Below are positions 38,001 to 47,991 of a stretch of 64,000 bases of DNA, piece after piece. The notes beneath the pieces were generated by a model that had not been told where the DNA came from, searched no databases, and saw only the letters and a list, made by a program, of their open reading frames with translations. Position numbers and translations under genes: made by a program. Each line of letters starts with the position of its first letter. Within the stretch, counting starts at the first letter, position 1. This DNA is from Axinella damicornis (Eukaryota; Porifera; Demospongiae; Axinellida; Axinellidae). Location: positions 20,420,201 through 20,484,200 of the forward strand of contig OZ007508.1 of the NCBI GenBank assembly GCA_963931865.1, written 5' to 3'.

Positions 38001-38636
38001 CATGTATTTACAAACCTCAGTCTTAGATGTATCCAATGGTGCAAGTCTTGTGTCCGTAGCATGTAGCGTTCTCGAGATATGGCAGCATGCATTCACCCAC
38101 GCAAACCAAATTCATGAAACATGGTTGACTTCAGGGGCTCATAGCTCCAAATCTGATGGGGTTGTCACCCCATGATGTGGCTATTTTCTGAAAGTACAGA
38201 GATGGGGCTTTCATCAGGCGCAGGTCCGATCATCATAGCACCCTGCGTTCGTGCACTACAGGCGCTTGAATCTGACCATCTTGAGATGCTTCAAGCTAGA
38301 CCCGACTTTACAGCGTTCTCACACAAAGACGGGAGCAGTCTCAACTGTCTTGATAGCTAAATAGACTCTTGACCACCTGAGATACACATATCCCAAAGGA
38401 TACGTCGCTCGCATGAACACATCTTGGAACAGTCGGTGCCAAAATCTGCTTCTCGAAGCCGTCTGCCATGGCTGTTTCGTTACACGGAAATCGCATAACT
38501 CCGAATTCATAACGAATACTACCGGAAGAGGTAACGGACGAATACGAACCTCCGTAAGCTTGCACTCCCTCCTCTGGGCGAAGCCGGAACTGTCGAGTGT
38601 ATTACGCGGTAAACACGTCTAAGGGGTGGTTTAGCT
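35062..38636. mobile_element. Large palindromic foldback element (about 3.6 kb)
   Basis: The outer ends AGTTAAACCACC and GGTGGTTTAGCT are inverted, and the match continues inward. About 35086-35560 and 38160-38622 are essentially identical in opposite orientation. Each arm then holds about five tandem copies of a 178-bp unit (left starts at 35542, 35721, 35899, 36077 and 36240; right arm mirrored in about 37126-38175). The centre, about 36400-37125, is unique and has no transposase. This matches foldback-type DNA transposons, which have very long inverted repeats built from tandem subrepeats. The left outer segment differs from the right by a short insertion near 35095-35120. Confidence 0.85.
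36710..36750. repeat. Perfect 19-bp stem hairpin near the centre of the palindrome
   Basis: AAGGGCGCATCGAGCCGCC is followed by a GAA loop and the exact inverse complement. It is far more GC-rich than its surroundings and lies within about 120 bp of the midpoint of the foldback element. It is not followed by a T-run, so it is not a terminator. Confidence 0.9.
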
Positions 38637-38639
38637 GGC

Positions 38640-39404
38640 TTGTAACATGGCAACCATAGCAAAGGCACCTGCATGCTAAGTGCTTTTGACAGGTGTGTTC
38701 TAACTGCCCTAATTATTGCCATGTTCTAACTGCCTTTAATTGGAAGTTAGAACGCACCTGGGAGCTAATTAGAACAGGGACAGTACAAAACCTGAGCTCT
38801 GGACTGGACTGGACTGGATTGACTGACCATACACAGACCAAAACAGCTGTACACAGACAGCAAACGTCACCAATTTTATGAAGGGTTGTCTCCAGCTCTC
38901 CCCTAGCCTGTTGCGGCATCATTCCTCGATTTCCGAGAGGTCAAAATTCACGTGCATATTTAATGAGCTTCAACAAAAGCGGCTATGGTTGAATTCTTGT
39001 GGGTTCTGTACCGGCTTTGAGTATCCATGACATGCCAGTATTGACTGTTTCTTATAGAGGTCACACACATTTGCTGGCAAAGAACCATCGTCAAACTCCA
39101 ATTGAACTCCAGTTAGGATGCTCTGCCTGCTTGAAGGATTAGAAGAGCAGTTATTATCAGCAGAAACTTCAGCCTTTCTTGAAATGTAGAACCAGAAGGA
39201 ATATGCACGTGACCTTTGACCTGTCGGAAATCGAGGAATGATGCCACAACAGGCTAGGAAGCAAAGCTGGAGACAACCCTTCATAACTTTGGTGATGTTT
39301 GCCGTCTGTGTACAGTTGTTTTGGTCAAGTCCATTATCCAGTCCAGAGTCCAGTCCATTATCCAGTCCAGTCCAGAGTCCAGAGTCCAGGTTTTGTACTG
39401 TCCC
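38640..39404. mobile_element. Foldback element with GGACT-repeat ends, copy 3 (block B, copy 2)
   Basis: The core runs from GGGACAGTACAAAACCTG (38777) to GTACTGTCCC (39404) with inverted arms and an interior matching the copy at 25345-25987. The left flank TTAGAACA and right flank TCAGAACA again suggest an 8-bp target duplication. The segment 38640-38776 is also shared with copy 1, so the two arose by duplication of a larger block. Confidence 0.8.
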
Positions 39405-39483
39405 TTCAGAACACCCCTGATTCTGCACTATATAAACTGTGTGCGGTGCCTTTGATTTGTATGGCTGCCATGTTACAACGTCC

Positions 39484-39490
39484 TATATAA
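39484..39490 (+). promoter_or_regulatory. TATA box of lectin copy 2
   Basis: TATATAA lies 92 bp upstream of the ATG at 39582, in a context shared with lectin copy 1. Confidence 0.6.
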
Positions 39491-39581
39491 AGAGCGTCAT
39501 TACCTACAGGCAGCCAAGAATCTACTGCAGAATCAAATTACCGTGGATCAGCAGCAGACTAGCAGCGGTATTCTCAGTGCC

Positions 39582-40589
39582 ATGGCTACTAAACCTATGC
39601 CTGTGTACATTCAAGACAAGAACTCCCGACTGGTAATGGAGTGTCAATTCGACAATCCATACCAAGTGGTGATTGATAACAAGCAGCAAGGAAACCTCTA
39701 CCAGCAATTTTACATAACTTGTTCTGGTGTCGCTGGATACGTCTACGTTGAGAGCGTGGCAAAACCAAACACCGTTGTCACTGCTGGTAACGTGGGGGAG
39801 AAACCACTGTTCATGTCACCCAGGGATACCAGTCTGCACATAAACGAGCTGTGGATTCTGCGAGAGCCAAACAGTGGCACTGACCGACATTTTGTTCTCA
39901 TGAGTGCTGCAACTGGATTGGTCATGGATGTCGTTTGGATTCAGCCACAAGCCAGGAACAAACATCCAAACTTATGATCGTCACAATACTGATACCGTAG
40001 ATCCGGAAATTTTCGCGTTAAATATATTTCGCCTTTTAATTTTTCGCGTTGTTTTATTTTCGTCGTTCGAGCACTCCGACGAAAATTAAACCACGCGAAA
40101 ATTTCGTCCACGTACGTGTACGCGTGCGCGTATGCGTACACGTGCGCGTTCCCGGGACCGGATACCATGTCACGCCATTGGAGAGAGCTGGAGCGTCAGG
40201 TCAGCGCGAGCGAGGGAATGCAGCAGACACCCATGCCGTATCACTGATAGAGAGGGAACTGCCATCGGCTACTTACCTCGAAAGATTTTACCCGTACGTC
40301 TCGGTCCGCGGTTCCAACTGCCTTCAGAAGTTCGCTTCCGCGATCGCGCGCTGGTAGAAGAATTCAGTGATCTTCCAGGATCGGGAACACCATTGACAGG
40401 TTTCTGGTAGCGCAGCAGAGCCATATTTGTACTTCGATTCACGAAAACTCACACGTTCATAAATTATTCGACGTTGAAAAATTTCGTGTTTTTAATTTTC
40501 GTCGTAATACAGCATCGACGAAAATTAATTACGGCGAAAATTTCCGGATCTACGGTAATCAGCAGTGGGCCTTCCTGCCGACATCATGA
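39582..40589 (+). pseudogene. Beta-trefoil (ricin-B-like) lectin gene, broken by a frameshift and a MITE
   Basis: From the ATG at 39582 the open frame gives 132 residues, up to 39977. It shows the three-fold pattern of a beta-trefoil: VYIQDKNSRLVME, then GYVYVESVAKPNTVV, then FVLMSAATGLVMDV, with QQFYI and NELWIL in the QxW positions. Near 39950 one extra base appears to shift the frame; the third repeat can be followed in the other frame until 39992. There a 561-bp MITE interrupts it. Directly after the MITE, codons for a QQWAF motif and a TGA stop (40587-40589) complete the third repeat. Animal proteins of this fold bind glycans. An alternative is that a shorter protein ending at 39977 is still made. 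The frame open upstream to 39543 starts at GTG, so I chose the ATG. Confidence 0.7.
39995..40555. mobile_element. TA-flanked MITE (561 bp) inserted in the lectin exon
   Basis: The ends CCGTAGATCCGGAAATTTTC and GAAAATTTCCGGATCTACGG are inverted and flanked by TA on both sides. Subterminal TTTTCGTCG strings recur in both orientations. If one TA is removed with the element, the lectin codons on either side come into phase, which supports TA as the target duplication. A partial copy lies at 25990-26214. There is no transposase. Confidence 0.88.
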
Positions 40590-40825
40590 ACTGTTACAGT
40601 ATATATACCAAACAGCAGACTCTAACAAGCTGACTAGCGTAACTCACCTATAGTCGACCACTTAAGCTTTCGGGTCACGTAAAATTCGAACCGTTGCACT
40701 GAAGAACTCGGGACAAAGATCAATCGGTAGAGCGTCAATTGGAGTCTTCATTAAGGTTAGTGTCATTTCCTGTACTTCAACACCGCCTACTTCACATTGC
40801 TGATTCGGAACGTGTATGATTACCG

Positions 40826-41503
40826 TATTGTCGACCACCCGTACCTGTTGTCGACCTTAGCCTGATTTACATATACCAATTGTCGACCACTACTGGAATA
40901 GAGTTACAAAACAACTGGACTTGGACTACCATGCATACCAGCAAGTATAACAAAATGAATCAGAGTCAAAACCATGGTCAGCACACACTCAACAAAAGAA
41001 ATGGTACAAATTGAAAGAGTAATAGCAGAGTTATGTACAATAATGCACAACCAATACATAGGCACACACACCACATCAACAAAAAAACTGAATTACAAAC
41101 ATTACAAATGTACATTGAACTGCTCTGCTGCTCGGTTTACCCCCATTTGTCCGCTTTTGACGGCATCCATGGCGTTTATCATGGATTCATCGCTCCACTG
41201 TCTTAGCTTCCTCGTTCGACAGCTGCTAGGTGGTAGGACGTTTTCTTTGTCCAGCTTACTTCGCTTGCGAGCCTCCAGCAAGACTTTGCGGACCGTGATC
41301 TCTTTCCCATGGCCAGCTTGGGCATCGCGACTTCTCCACTAGCTAGCTAGAGCTACACACAAAATTTGCTTAGCTAGCACTATGAGGCGCGAACGTGGCG
41401 CGCTACCGTATACTACACAATATCCGCATACCTTTGTTGTTACATCCGGTCGACAATTGGTGAAAATGCGTGGTCGACAATAGGTAGTGGTCGACAATTG
41501 ATG
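40826..41503 (-). mobile_element. Remnant DNA transposon with a psq/HTH transposase fragment
   Basis: On the minus strand, about 41315-41120 encodes roughly 60 residues including RKLRQWSDESMINAMDAV and GVNRAAEQFNV. This resembles the N-terminal HTH (psq/CENP-B-like) domain of pogo/Tigger-type transposases and ends at a stop. Around it, TTGTCGACCAC strings occur two or three times at each side in opposite orientations (40832-40900 and 41453-41500), as transposase-binding repeats would. The catalytic domain is absent. Confidence 0.55.
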
Positions 41504-41675
41504 ACTTACGCTACCACGTATACTGGAATACCTAGCTATAGCTAGTGTACTGTCTGCAATAGTTAGCTAGCTAGCTAGTGATAGTAGTATGCATGCCATT
41601 ATAGGCTACCTTTGTAGTACGCTGATACAGTATGGTCATACTTCCAAGTCCTGTCTTGTGTGAATTATAAAGATT

Positions 41676-42160
41676 CGAGGGGCGACCGCACTCCTGGTAG
41701 CCGCAGTTAAACGGTAGCACAAGCTAAGTGTGACAGTTCGTTCCAATTATCACACATTACGTGAGTACCATGCATGATAGCTATATATAGGGAAGATCAG
41801 AAATGATTTAGAGTGTACCGAATAATAGCCGCGTTGCAACTGGTTGCAACTCGCCGTAGCGCAAGCTAAGTATTGCAATTCATTCCAATTAACGCACATG
41901 CCACGTGGCAACCACGCTCAGTCGATCGCGAGCAATGGCAACCAATACAGCACTCACAACTTAGACAGCACGGTGAGTTTCGGCATGTAAGCGTCAGTGA
42001 ACGATCAGTGATCACGGCCGTGTAATCAGAATCTTCGTGTGCCTTTCCTAAGAATGGTACTGCCACCGGAAGTCGATGGAGCGCTCGAGCACGCGCAATC
42101 CGGGCGACTAACGGCGAGACAAAAGCGCTCATATCTCCACCACCAAGGTGAGTTTCAGCG
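41676..42160. repeat. Dispersed repeat, copy 2 (partner at 24412-24846)
   Basis: Shares GAGGGG-CGACCGCACTCCTGG-type strings and, from 41830, a long collinear match to 24440-24770 with an internal deletion. Confidence 0.65.
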
Positions 42161-42514
42161 TGAGTTCCAGCACATAATCATCAGTTCGTCCGAACCCCCT
42201 CGAACCCCTCCTCCCTACGGGCCTGTTTAGTCAGAACCGTTGTAGCTAGGGCATTCGTAAATAGCCACCGCACTACTAGTACTGGTAACTTGCCGGCAGG
42301 GCAAGCTCACCGTTCAGAATGGTACTCCGGTATTACTCTCACCCCGAGCAGACTCTGATTGCATCCACCAGCTCGTACTTACAGCTCCAAGGTTGCCGGT
42401 CGGGCATAGGCGCAACTGGATCGTCTCAATTTAATAGTGCACACGTAGCTGTCTCATTCCCAGCGGATCCGGAACGAAAAAAAAAAATCCACCCACACAA
42501 GGAGGCCAAAATTT

Positions 42515-42536
42515 AGGGTTAGGATTAGGGTTAGGG
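42515..42536. repeat. Short TTAGGG-like patch
   Basis: About three and a half TTAGGG/GATTAGGG units. It is too short to be a telomere; it may be an interstitial or chance repeat. Apart from this, 42161-42860 shows nothing clear. Confidence 0.6.
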
Positions 42537-42864
42537 TCATAACTCCACCACAAAGATGAGTTTCAGCAAAATCTTTTTACGTTTGTGTCAGTCAAAAATT
42601 AGAATGATGATGGTGCAGTCAGAATCTCTCCATGTCCCCCACTGTGCTCAGGAATTTTTCAATTTTTGGTCCAAATTAATTCCCTACCAGTAGTGTAATT
42701 ACGCGGCACAATTTTTCCTATACCAGGAGTGTAACTATGGTCACATCATATGATGATCATGTAGGTCTGTAATGCTGGAACTCTTTATAGCATTGCGCAT
42801 GTGCCCCCTTATCCCTGCATGATCTTAGCTTGCTGTTACTGATTTACTTAGGACATCCTCCACA

Positions 42865-45565
42865 GGCATGGGGACTCCGCACCTTAAAGTAGGATGTCTC
42901 AATGTCAGAGGCCTAAAAGCCAACACTTACTACACCCATCATCTTCTTAGTCAACACGACGTCTTTGCTATCTCCGAGCATTGGCTCCAGTCTTATGAAC
43001 TGCAATCTCTCCAAGCTCTCCACCCTGACTTCAAATTTTTATCTTCGGCTCCTCCTGCAGAAGAGGATGCTCTGTACTGCCGACCTAGATATCGGTGGTC
43101 ATGGGGGTGTAGCAATTGCTTGGAGAAAATCTCTTGATCATCACATCAGTAAGCTCGACACCTCCCATCGTGTGGTAGGCATTAAACTCCAAACTCACCC
43201 CCATCCCATCTGTCTGTTATCTGTTTACCTACCCAGACTCCCGAAAACTATTCAGGGAAATTAGGAACTTCAATGGCCACGGCCCTGAACCCCCCCGAAT
43301 CATCTCAGTTAACGGCACCACCTTCCAGGGTGATGCCCTCCTTGAAGGATGGGCCTCCTACTTCGAACAACTTAGTGCTCCCTCCTTCAGCAGTTCGTTT
43401 GACTCTGACTTCCAGCAATCAATTAATGATCAGTACCTGGCCCTTCTTGATTCTGCACTAGGGGACGACATTTCCATCACGGTTGACGAGGTCATGGATG
43501 CCATCCACTCCCTTATAAACCCCCACAAAGCTGCAGGTCCAGATGGGATTGACCCGGAACACATCATTCATGCCGGCCCTTTGGCTTGTAACCTCCTCAC
43601 TGACTTATTCAACGCCATAATCTCCTCTGGCCATATCCCCTCAGTTTTCCAACTTGGCTTCGTCACTCCAATACCTAAAGACCCCAAAAAAGATCAGACC
43701 AACCCATCCAATTACCGGGGTATCTCCCTCCTCTCCAACATCTCCAAGCTCTTCGAGAAAGTCCTTCTTGCCAAGCTTCAACCTTCCAGCATTTCCCTAA
43801 ATCCACTGCAAGGTGGCTTCCGTTCAGGTTACAGCCCCACCCACACTGCTTTTATCCTGCAAGAAGCCATCCAATCCATCAAGGAAGGCGGGAAGAAAGC
43901 ATATGTCGCAATGCTGGATGTTAAAAAGGCCTTTGACACAGTCTGGCACCAAGGGCTATTTGTCAAATTGCACCACAAAGGCATCCCTGCCCGTATCTGG
44001 CACACCTTAAATAATTGGTACACCTCCACCTCCTCCTCTGTACATCAAGGTGGCGACCATTCAAGATCATTCCCTGTGCTGCAAGGTGTACGTCAGGGGG
44101 CAATCTTGTCCCCTCTACTCTATTCTATATTCATGGACGACCTCTTAAATATCTTAGAACGCTCTGGCTATGGTGCAAGAATTGGTCAAGTCTTCTGTGG
44201 TGCCCCAATGTATGCTGATGATCTCGCACTGGTGGCCAGTTCCCCTGAGGAGTTACAAGCTATGCTGGACATTGTTTCACACTATGCCTCCCAGTGGCAT
44301 TACCAACTCAACAACTCCAAATCTGTAATCCTCGTTTTAGGCGAATCACCCCGATCCAGATCCCTTGCGCGTTCCAACAGGCAGTGGATACTAGCCGGCC
44401 AAGAGCTCAAGGAAGTTGATGAACATCACCACCTCGGAGTCCTGCGCTCTGTCCATCACTCCACATCGGCTCGCACCTCTGAGCGTTGTGCTGCTGGACG
44501 TAGCGCCTTTTATGCCTTGAATGCAGTTGGCTCCAGATTTGGCTGCTTGCACCCTGTCACCTCCCACAGACTTTATTCCACACTCTCCCTCCCTATCCTG
44601 CTGTATGGCTGTGAGCTCTGGTCTCTAACCAAAACAGAGTTACTCATGCTGGAACGTGTCCATCGGAAGATACTAAGAACTATTCAAGGCCTCCCTGTCA
44701 GATGCCCTAGCATTGCTCTAACCAACCTCCTAGGCTCCAGGGACATATCCTCATTCATTTCCCAGAAGCAACTCTCTTTCATCAACTCCATCTCATCCAT
44801 GTCTACTACCGACCTCCCCAGGCAGATCCTTGAACAACGGCTGTCAGCCCCTCTACTCTCAGGGATTATCCCTCTGTGGAGCCAACTTCTGGACAGCCTC
44901 CACCTCCCATCCCTTGAGCAACTCCTGAACAACCCAAGAAGTAAAACATCCTGGAAGAACTCCACCAAACGACTCCTCAACATCAACCACTACATCGAGC
45001 TCATCGAGGGGTGCCCAGATTATCCTAGCCTTTTGCAACCTCCCCCGCGGTAAACCCTCCCATCATTGGTTTTTCACCCTTCATGATCGGCATGCCACCT
45101 CCAAAGCCAACTTTCGTGTGAGATTGCTGGTTGGCTGTGACGGTCTGGAGGCTGACGCCTCGAGGTTCCGTCGGAGGCTGAACGGCGCTCTTCCTGGCGA
45201 TCCCCTCTGCAAATTATGCCGCACTGAACCCGAGGACTCAGCCCACTTCATCTTACGTTGTCCATCCCTCTCTGCTCGTCGCCTCGAATTACTTTCAGAC
45301 GCTCCAGCCCACGTTAACCAACTACTCCCAGACATGGTGCGGGACCCGGACCGTTTTACTGACGTCATGCTGGGCTGTGTTCACGATCACGTATATGTAT
45401 ACACGTATGGATCAAGGACCGCTCAACACAAGTTTTCATCATCGATTTCCTTGACCAACTTCGTGCGTTCCGCAACTCTCTCCTGCTCCAGTCTGACCCT
45501 ATTTAGCCCAACTTGGGATACTCTCCTAGAAAGGAGGATAAAAAGAAGAAGAAGAAGGGACGAAA
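42865..45565 (+). mobile_element. Defective non-LTR retrotransposon (LINE)
   Basis: The 5' part (42868-43264, in two frames) encodes the start of an APE-type endonuclease: VGCLNVRGLKAN, AISEHWLQ and a GGHGGVAIAWR segment. It then breaks, and the second half of the endonuclease is missing. The reverse transcriptase follows as one long frame to 45053: HKAAGPDGIDPEH, NYRGISLLSNISKLFEKV, GFRSGYSPTHTA, VRQGAILSPLLYSIFMDDLL and the catalytic MYADDLALVASS. After a frameshift, about 45060-45380 encodes a Cys-rich C-terminal motif (CKLCRTEPEDSAHFILRC). The tail is AAAAAGAAGAAGAAGAAGG near 45560. The clade is not resolved (Jockey, CR1/L2-like or relatives). It cannot encode a complete protein. Confidence 0.88.
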
Positions 45566-45736
45566 TTAAGGATCTAGGCATGTTCATGGCTGCACTATAC
45601 TATGCATGGCCGGCCATGCAAAATCTCACATGACGTCACCGGTAGATTGTAGTTGCTATAGCGACGTAAATTTATGGACGTTGCCGTGGACGCGAAGAAC
45701 GAACCAGTACCGAAAGAGGGACTGAGAGAAGAGAGG

Positions 45737-47418
45737 ATGGCGAAGAAGTCGACACTAATGACTCCAGATCCCTACCACACACCCGGGTGAGCTAGTGCTG
45801 CTAGCGTGCGTGGTGGCCCTGGCCGCCTGCCTAGTCTCGCGATCGAGCCCTTTGTGTCTGACCGCGCGCGAGAACAGTATAGTAACTTGGTCTCACTGGC
45901 CATGGCCAGCTGTATTTTAGTGTTGGGAACATGCATGTAGATTGCAGTCGTCGCTGTATATACGTATAGTATGGTAGAAATCAGCGTCGCGTCTGCGGTA
46001 CCGTCGGATTTGCACGGAAGTGGGTGGGGCTCGTAGCGCACCAAAGCTGTAAACAACATGGTCGTATATAGCTCATAGCAAATCAATTGGAGGGAAGGAC
46101 TGTCCACTAATGTGATTCTCCAGCAGTCATGCAGTGGTCTAGTGCTAGTCTCGTTCCCAGACCCCCCTCGATCTTTCCGAGGGGGGTCTGGGAACGAGAC
46201 TAGTCTAGTGCCTGCAGTAGAATAATACAGATCTGACACCTCACACAGGTATTGTGGCTATGTGCCTCAGTTCAAGTATCAGATTGGAGAGACATTTGGC
46301 TGCCACACACACAAACTGCTGACAGACCCTGAGGTGGCATCCTCAGGCAACCCTGTCATTGGGGACACACAGCCTGCGCCCAACAAGACCAAGGACGACT
46401 TCTTCAGCAGTCCGGTCTACTGTTCCCGCACCCGCAGCTGGGGTGACCACAAATATGCCCCACAGATGGTCCCAGGATACACAGGTACTGATTAGATGTA
46501 TGCACGAGTTCAAGTACATTCGTAGGCATAGGCTACTACAAAGGCTAGAAGAACAAACGGAACCAATGGTGTAGGCAGGGAGAGAAGCGCTATATAAGCA
46601 CACTGATGCACCAACAGTGACAAGAGTAACAGCAGGACTTTGCACACAGGATGTCAACTTAACCCACAGAGCAGAGAATGTACCATCATTCAGATCGATG
46701 TGGTCCAAATTTAGCATTCTATTCCACTCCACTCTAGGATACATTCCTAAGGGGCTGCACCACTTTGGCTGTCGGTATGCAGAGACTTGCCACTACGCAA
46801 TATCAGGATTTGAGGAAGATCAGCAGAAACACCAAGCTAAGATGGAGGAGATGAGGATGCTCTCCAAACTACAAACTGACCCCTCTGCCCGACCCGAGCA
46901 CACGCTGGCGCAGAACACCACTCCCCTACAGCCAATAGCACCAAGAGCTAAGCCATACCTCCCTGCCTATGCAAAACAGCACTCCATCTCCCCGTACTAC
47001 ATGCCTGATGATCATCCTCAGAAGTACTACATGTCGGGCTACACTGGGTTTGTACCAAAGGCCCGCAAGTTTCTTGGGCAGAGCTACCCCATCATCTCTC
47101 GCCGGGCACTACAGGAGCATGCTGCAGAGGAGAAGAGGCTGGTCAAGAGCTGGAATGAGCCTGTGAGAGTCTTCCGGCAGGAGGAGAAAGTGAAGTCGTC
47201 CTCTGCCATCTACCCTAGTGACACCGGCCTTGTGCCTCATTACACCGGCCACATCCCTGGTGAGTGGTATGGCTAACTCAAGGTTAGGCCTTGATCTTGC
47301 TTACTCATGGCACTGACATGATGATGTACCGGTACGCTATCCTTCAGGTCAGAAGTTCAAGTATGGTACCACATTTGGCTCCAGCACAAGAAGTGCAGTG
47401 CCTGAGGTGTCGGTGTGA
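45737..47418 (+). CDS. CIMIP2B: CIMIP2B (FAM166B) homologue, ciliary microtubule inner protein
   Basis: Four exons: 45737-45786 (MAKKSTLMTPDPYHTPG), about 46249-46482, about 46739-47261 and 47347-47418. The repeated motif of the family is clear: GYVPQFKYQIGETFG, PGYTGYIPK, SGYTGFVPKARKFLG and a C-terminal GHIPGQKFKYGTTFG. The protein is about 290 residues, the usual size. Members sit inside doublet microtubules of motile cilia and flagella. The context fits TTLL11 in the same window only loosely. The first intron carries a perfect hairpin element with a target duplication. The gene converges on FIRRM; the 573-bp gap (47419-47991) holds only a diverged hairpin copy near 47531-47620. Confidence 0.85.
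46146..46202. mobile_element. Perfect hairpin element (57 bp) with perfect 9-bp duplication
   Basis: TAGTCTCGTTCCCAGACC begins a 25-bp arm that is exactly complementary to the other arm, with a 7-base loop. The flanks are GTCTAGTGC at 46137-46145 and 46203-46211, identical. It lies in CIMIP2B intron 1. Confidence 0.92.
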
Positions 47419-47530
47419 TGTCCCGGCCACCCCTTGGTTACCGTTTTGTGGACGTGACTTTGTGAATATGCTGCTTTGTAGATCTCATTGCATTATACAT
47501 CATTTGCAGTGCTAACCTAATACACTGTTC

Positions 47531-47620
47531 CTTGATCATTCCCAGGCCCACATGCCGCTTTTGGTCACATGACAGAACTGCAAGCGATGAAAGCTGGGTG
47601 GGGCCTGGGAACGAGGCTAG
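47531..47620. mobile_element. Diverged hairpin element
   Basis: A left ATTCCCAGGCCCAC and a right GTGGGGCCTGGGAACGAGGCTA are roughly inverted. The left terminus is damaged and no duplication is visible. Confidence 0.5.
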
Positions 47621-47991
47621 CTAGCATAATTACTTCCAAGACAGCTTTGATGCATGGAATCCAGTGGATCTACTGATGAAAGCAGCACTCTATCCTAGCA
47701 GACCAAACATCCTACCCTCTGCGTTTTGGGTTGCATTGGATTAGACATCACATTCTTGCAGGCAAAGCTATGCTGTCCGTTTGGCTATCTGGGCTGCTTG
47801 AGAGAGAATATAAAAATTTTGTGTTCCAACGCAGACCATCTGATAGGTCACTTGGTCAATGATTGCTCCAGTAGTAGCAGTTGTGAGTACCAGCAGCCGT
47901 ATGCTGGATGTAATGATTCATACCAACTCGGACGTGGGGAAAATGTTTATGATGATGATGAAATGGTGGATGGAATCCTTATCACAGGGAT

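Noticed and set aside
35146..38565. Identical 62-88-residue frames in both arms of the palindrome
   Set aside because: No domain, no conserved start context, and frames recur only because the 178-bp unit recurs. Treated as repeat DNA.
40974..41342. 122-codon plus-strand frame
   Set aside because: It is the antisense of the transposase HTH fragment and has no recognisable features.
42515..42536. Telomere
   Set aside because: Only a few TTAGGG-like units, internal, with genes on both sides.
24250..45736. CRISPR arrays, bacterial operons or prophage
   Set aside because: Repeats lack regular spacers, and the genes are spliced and animal-like.
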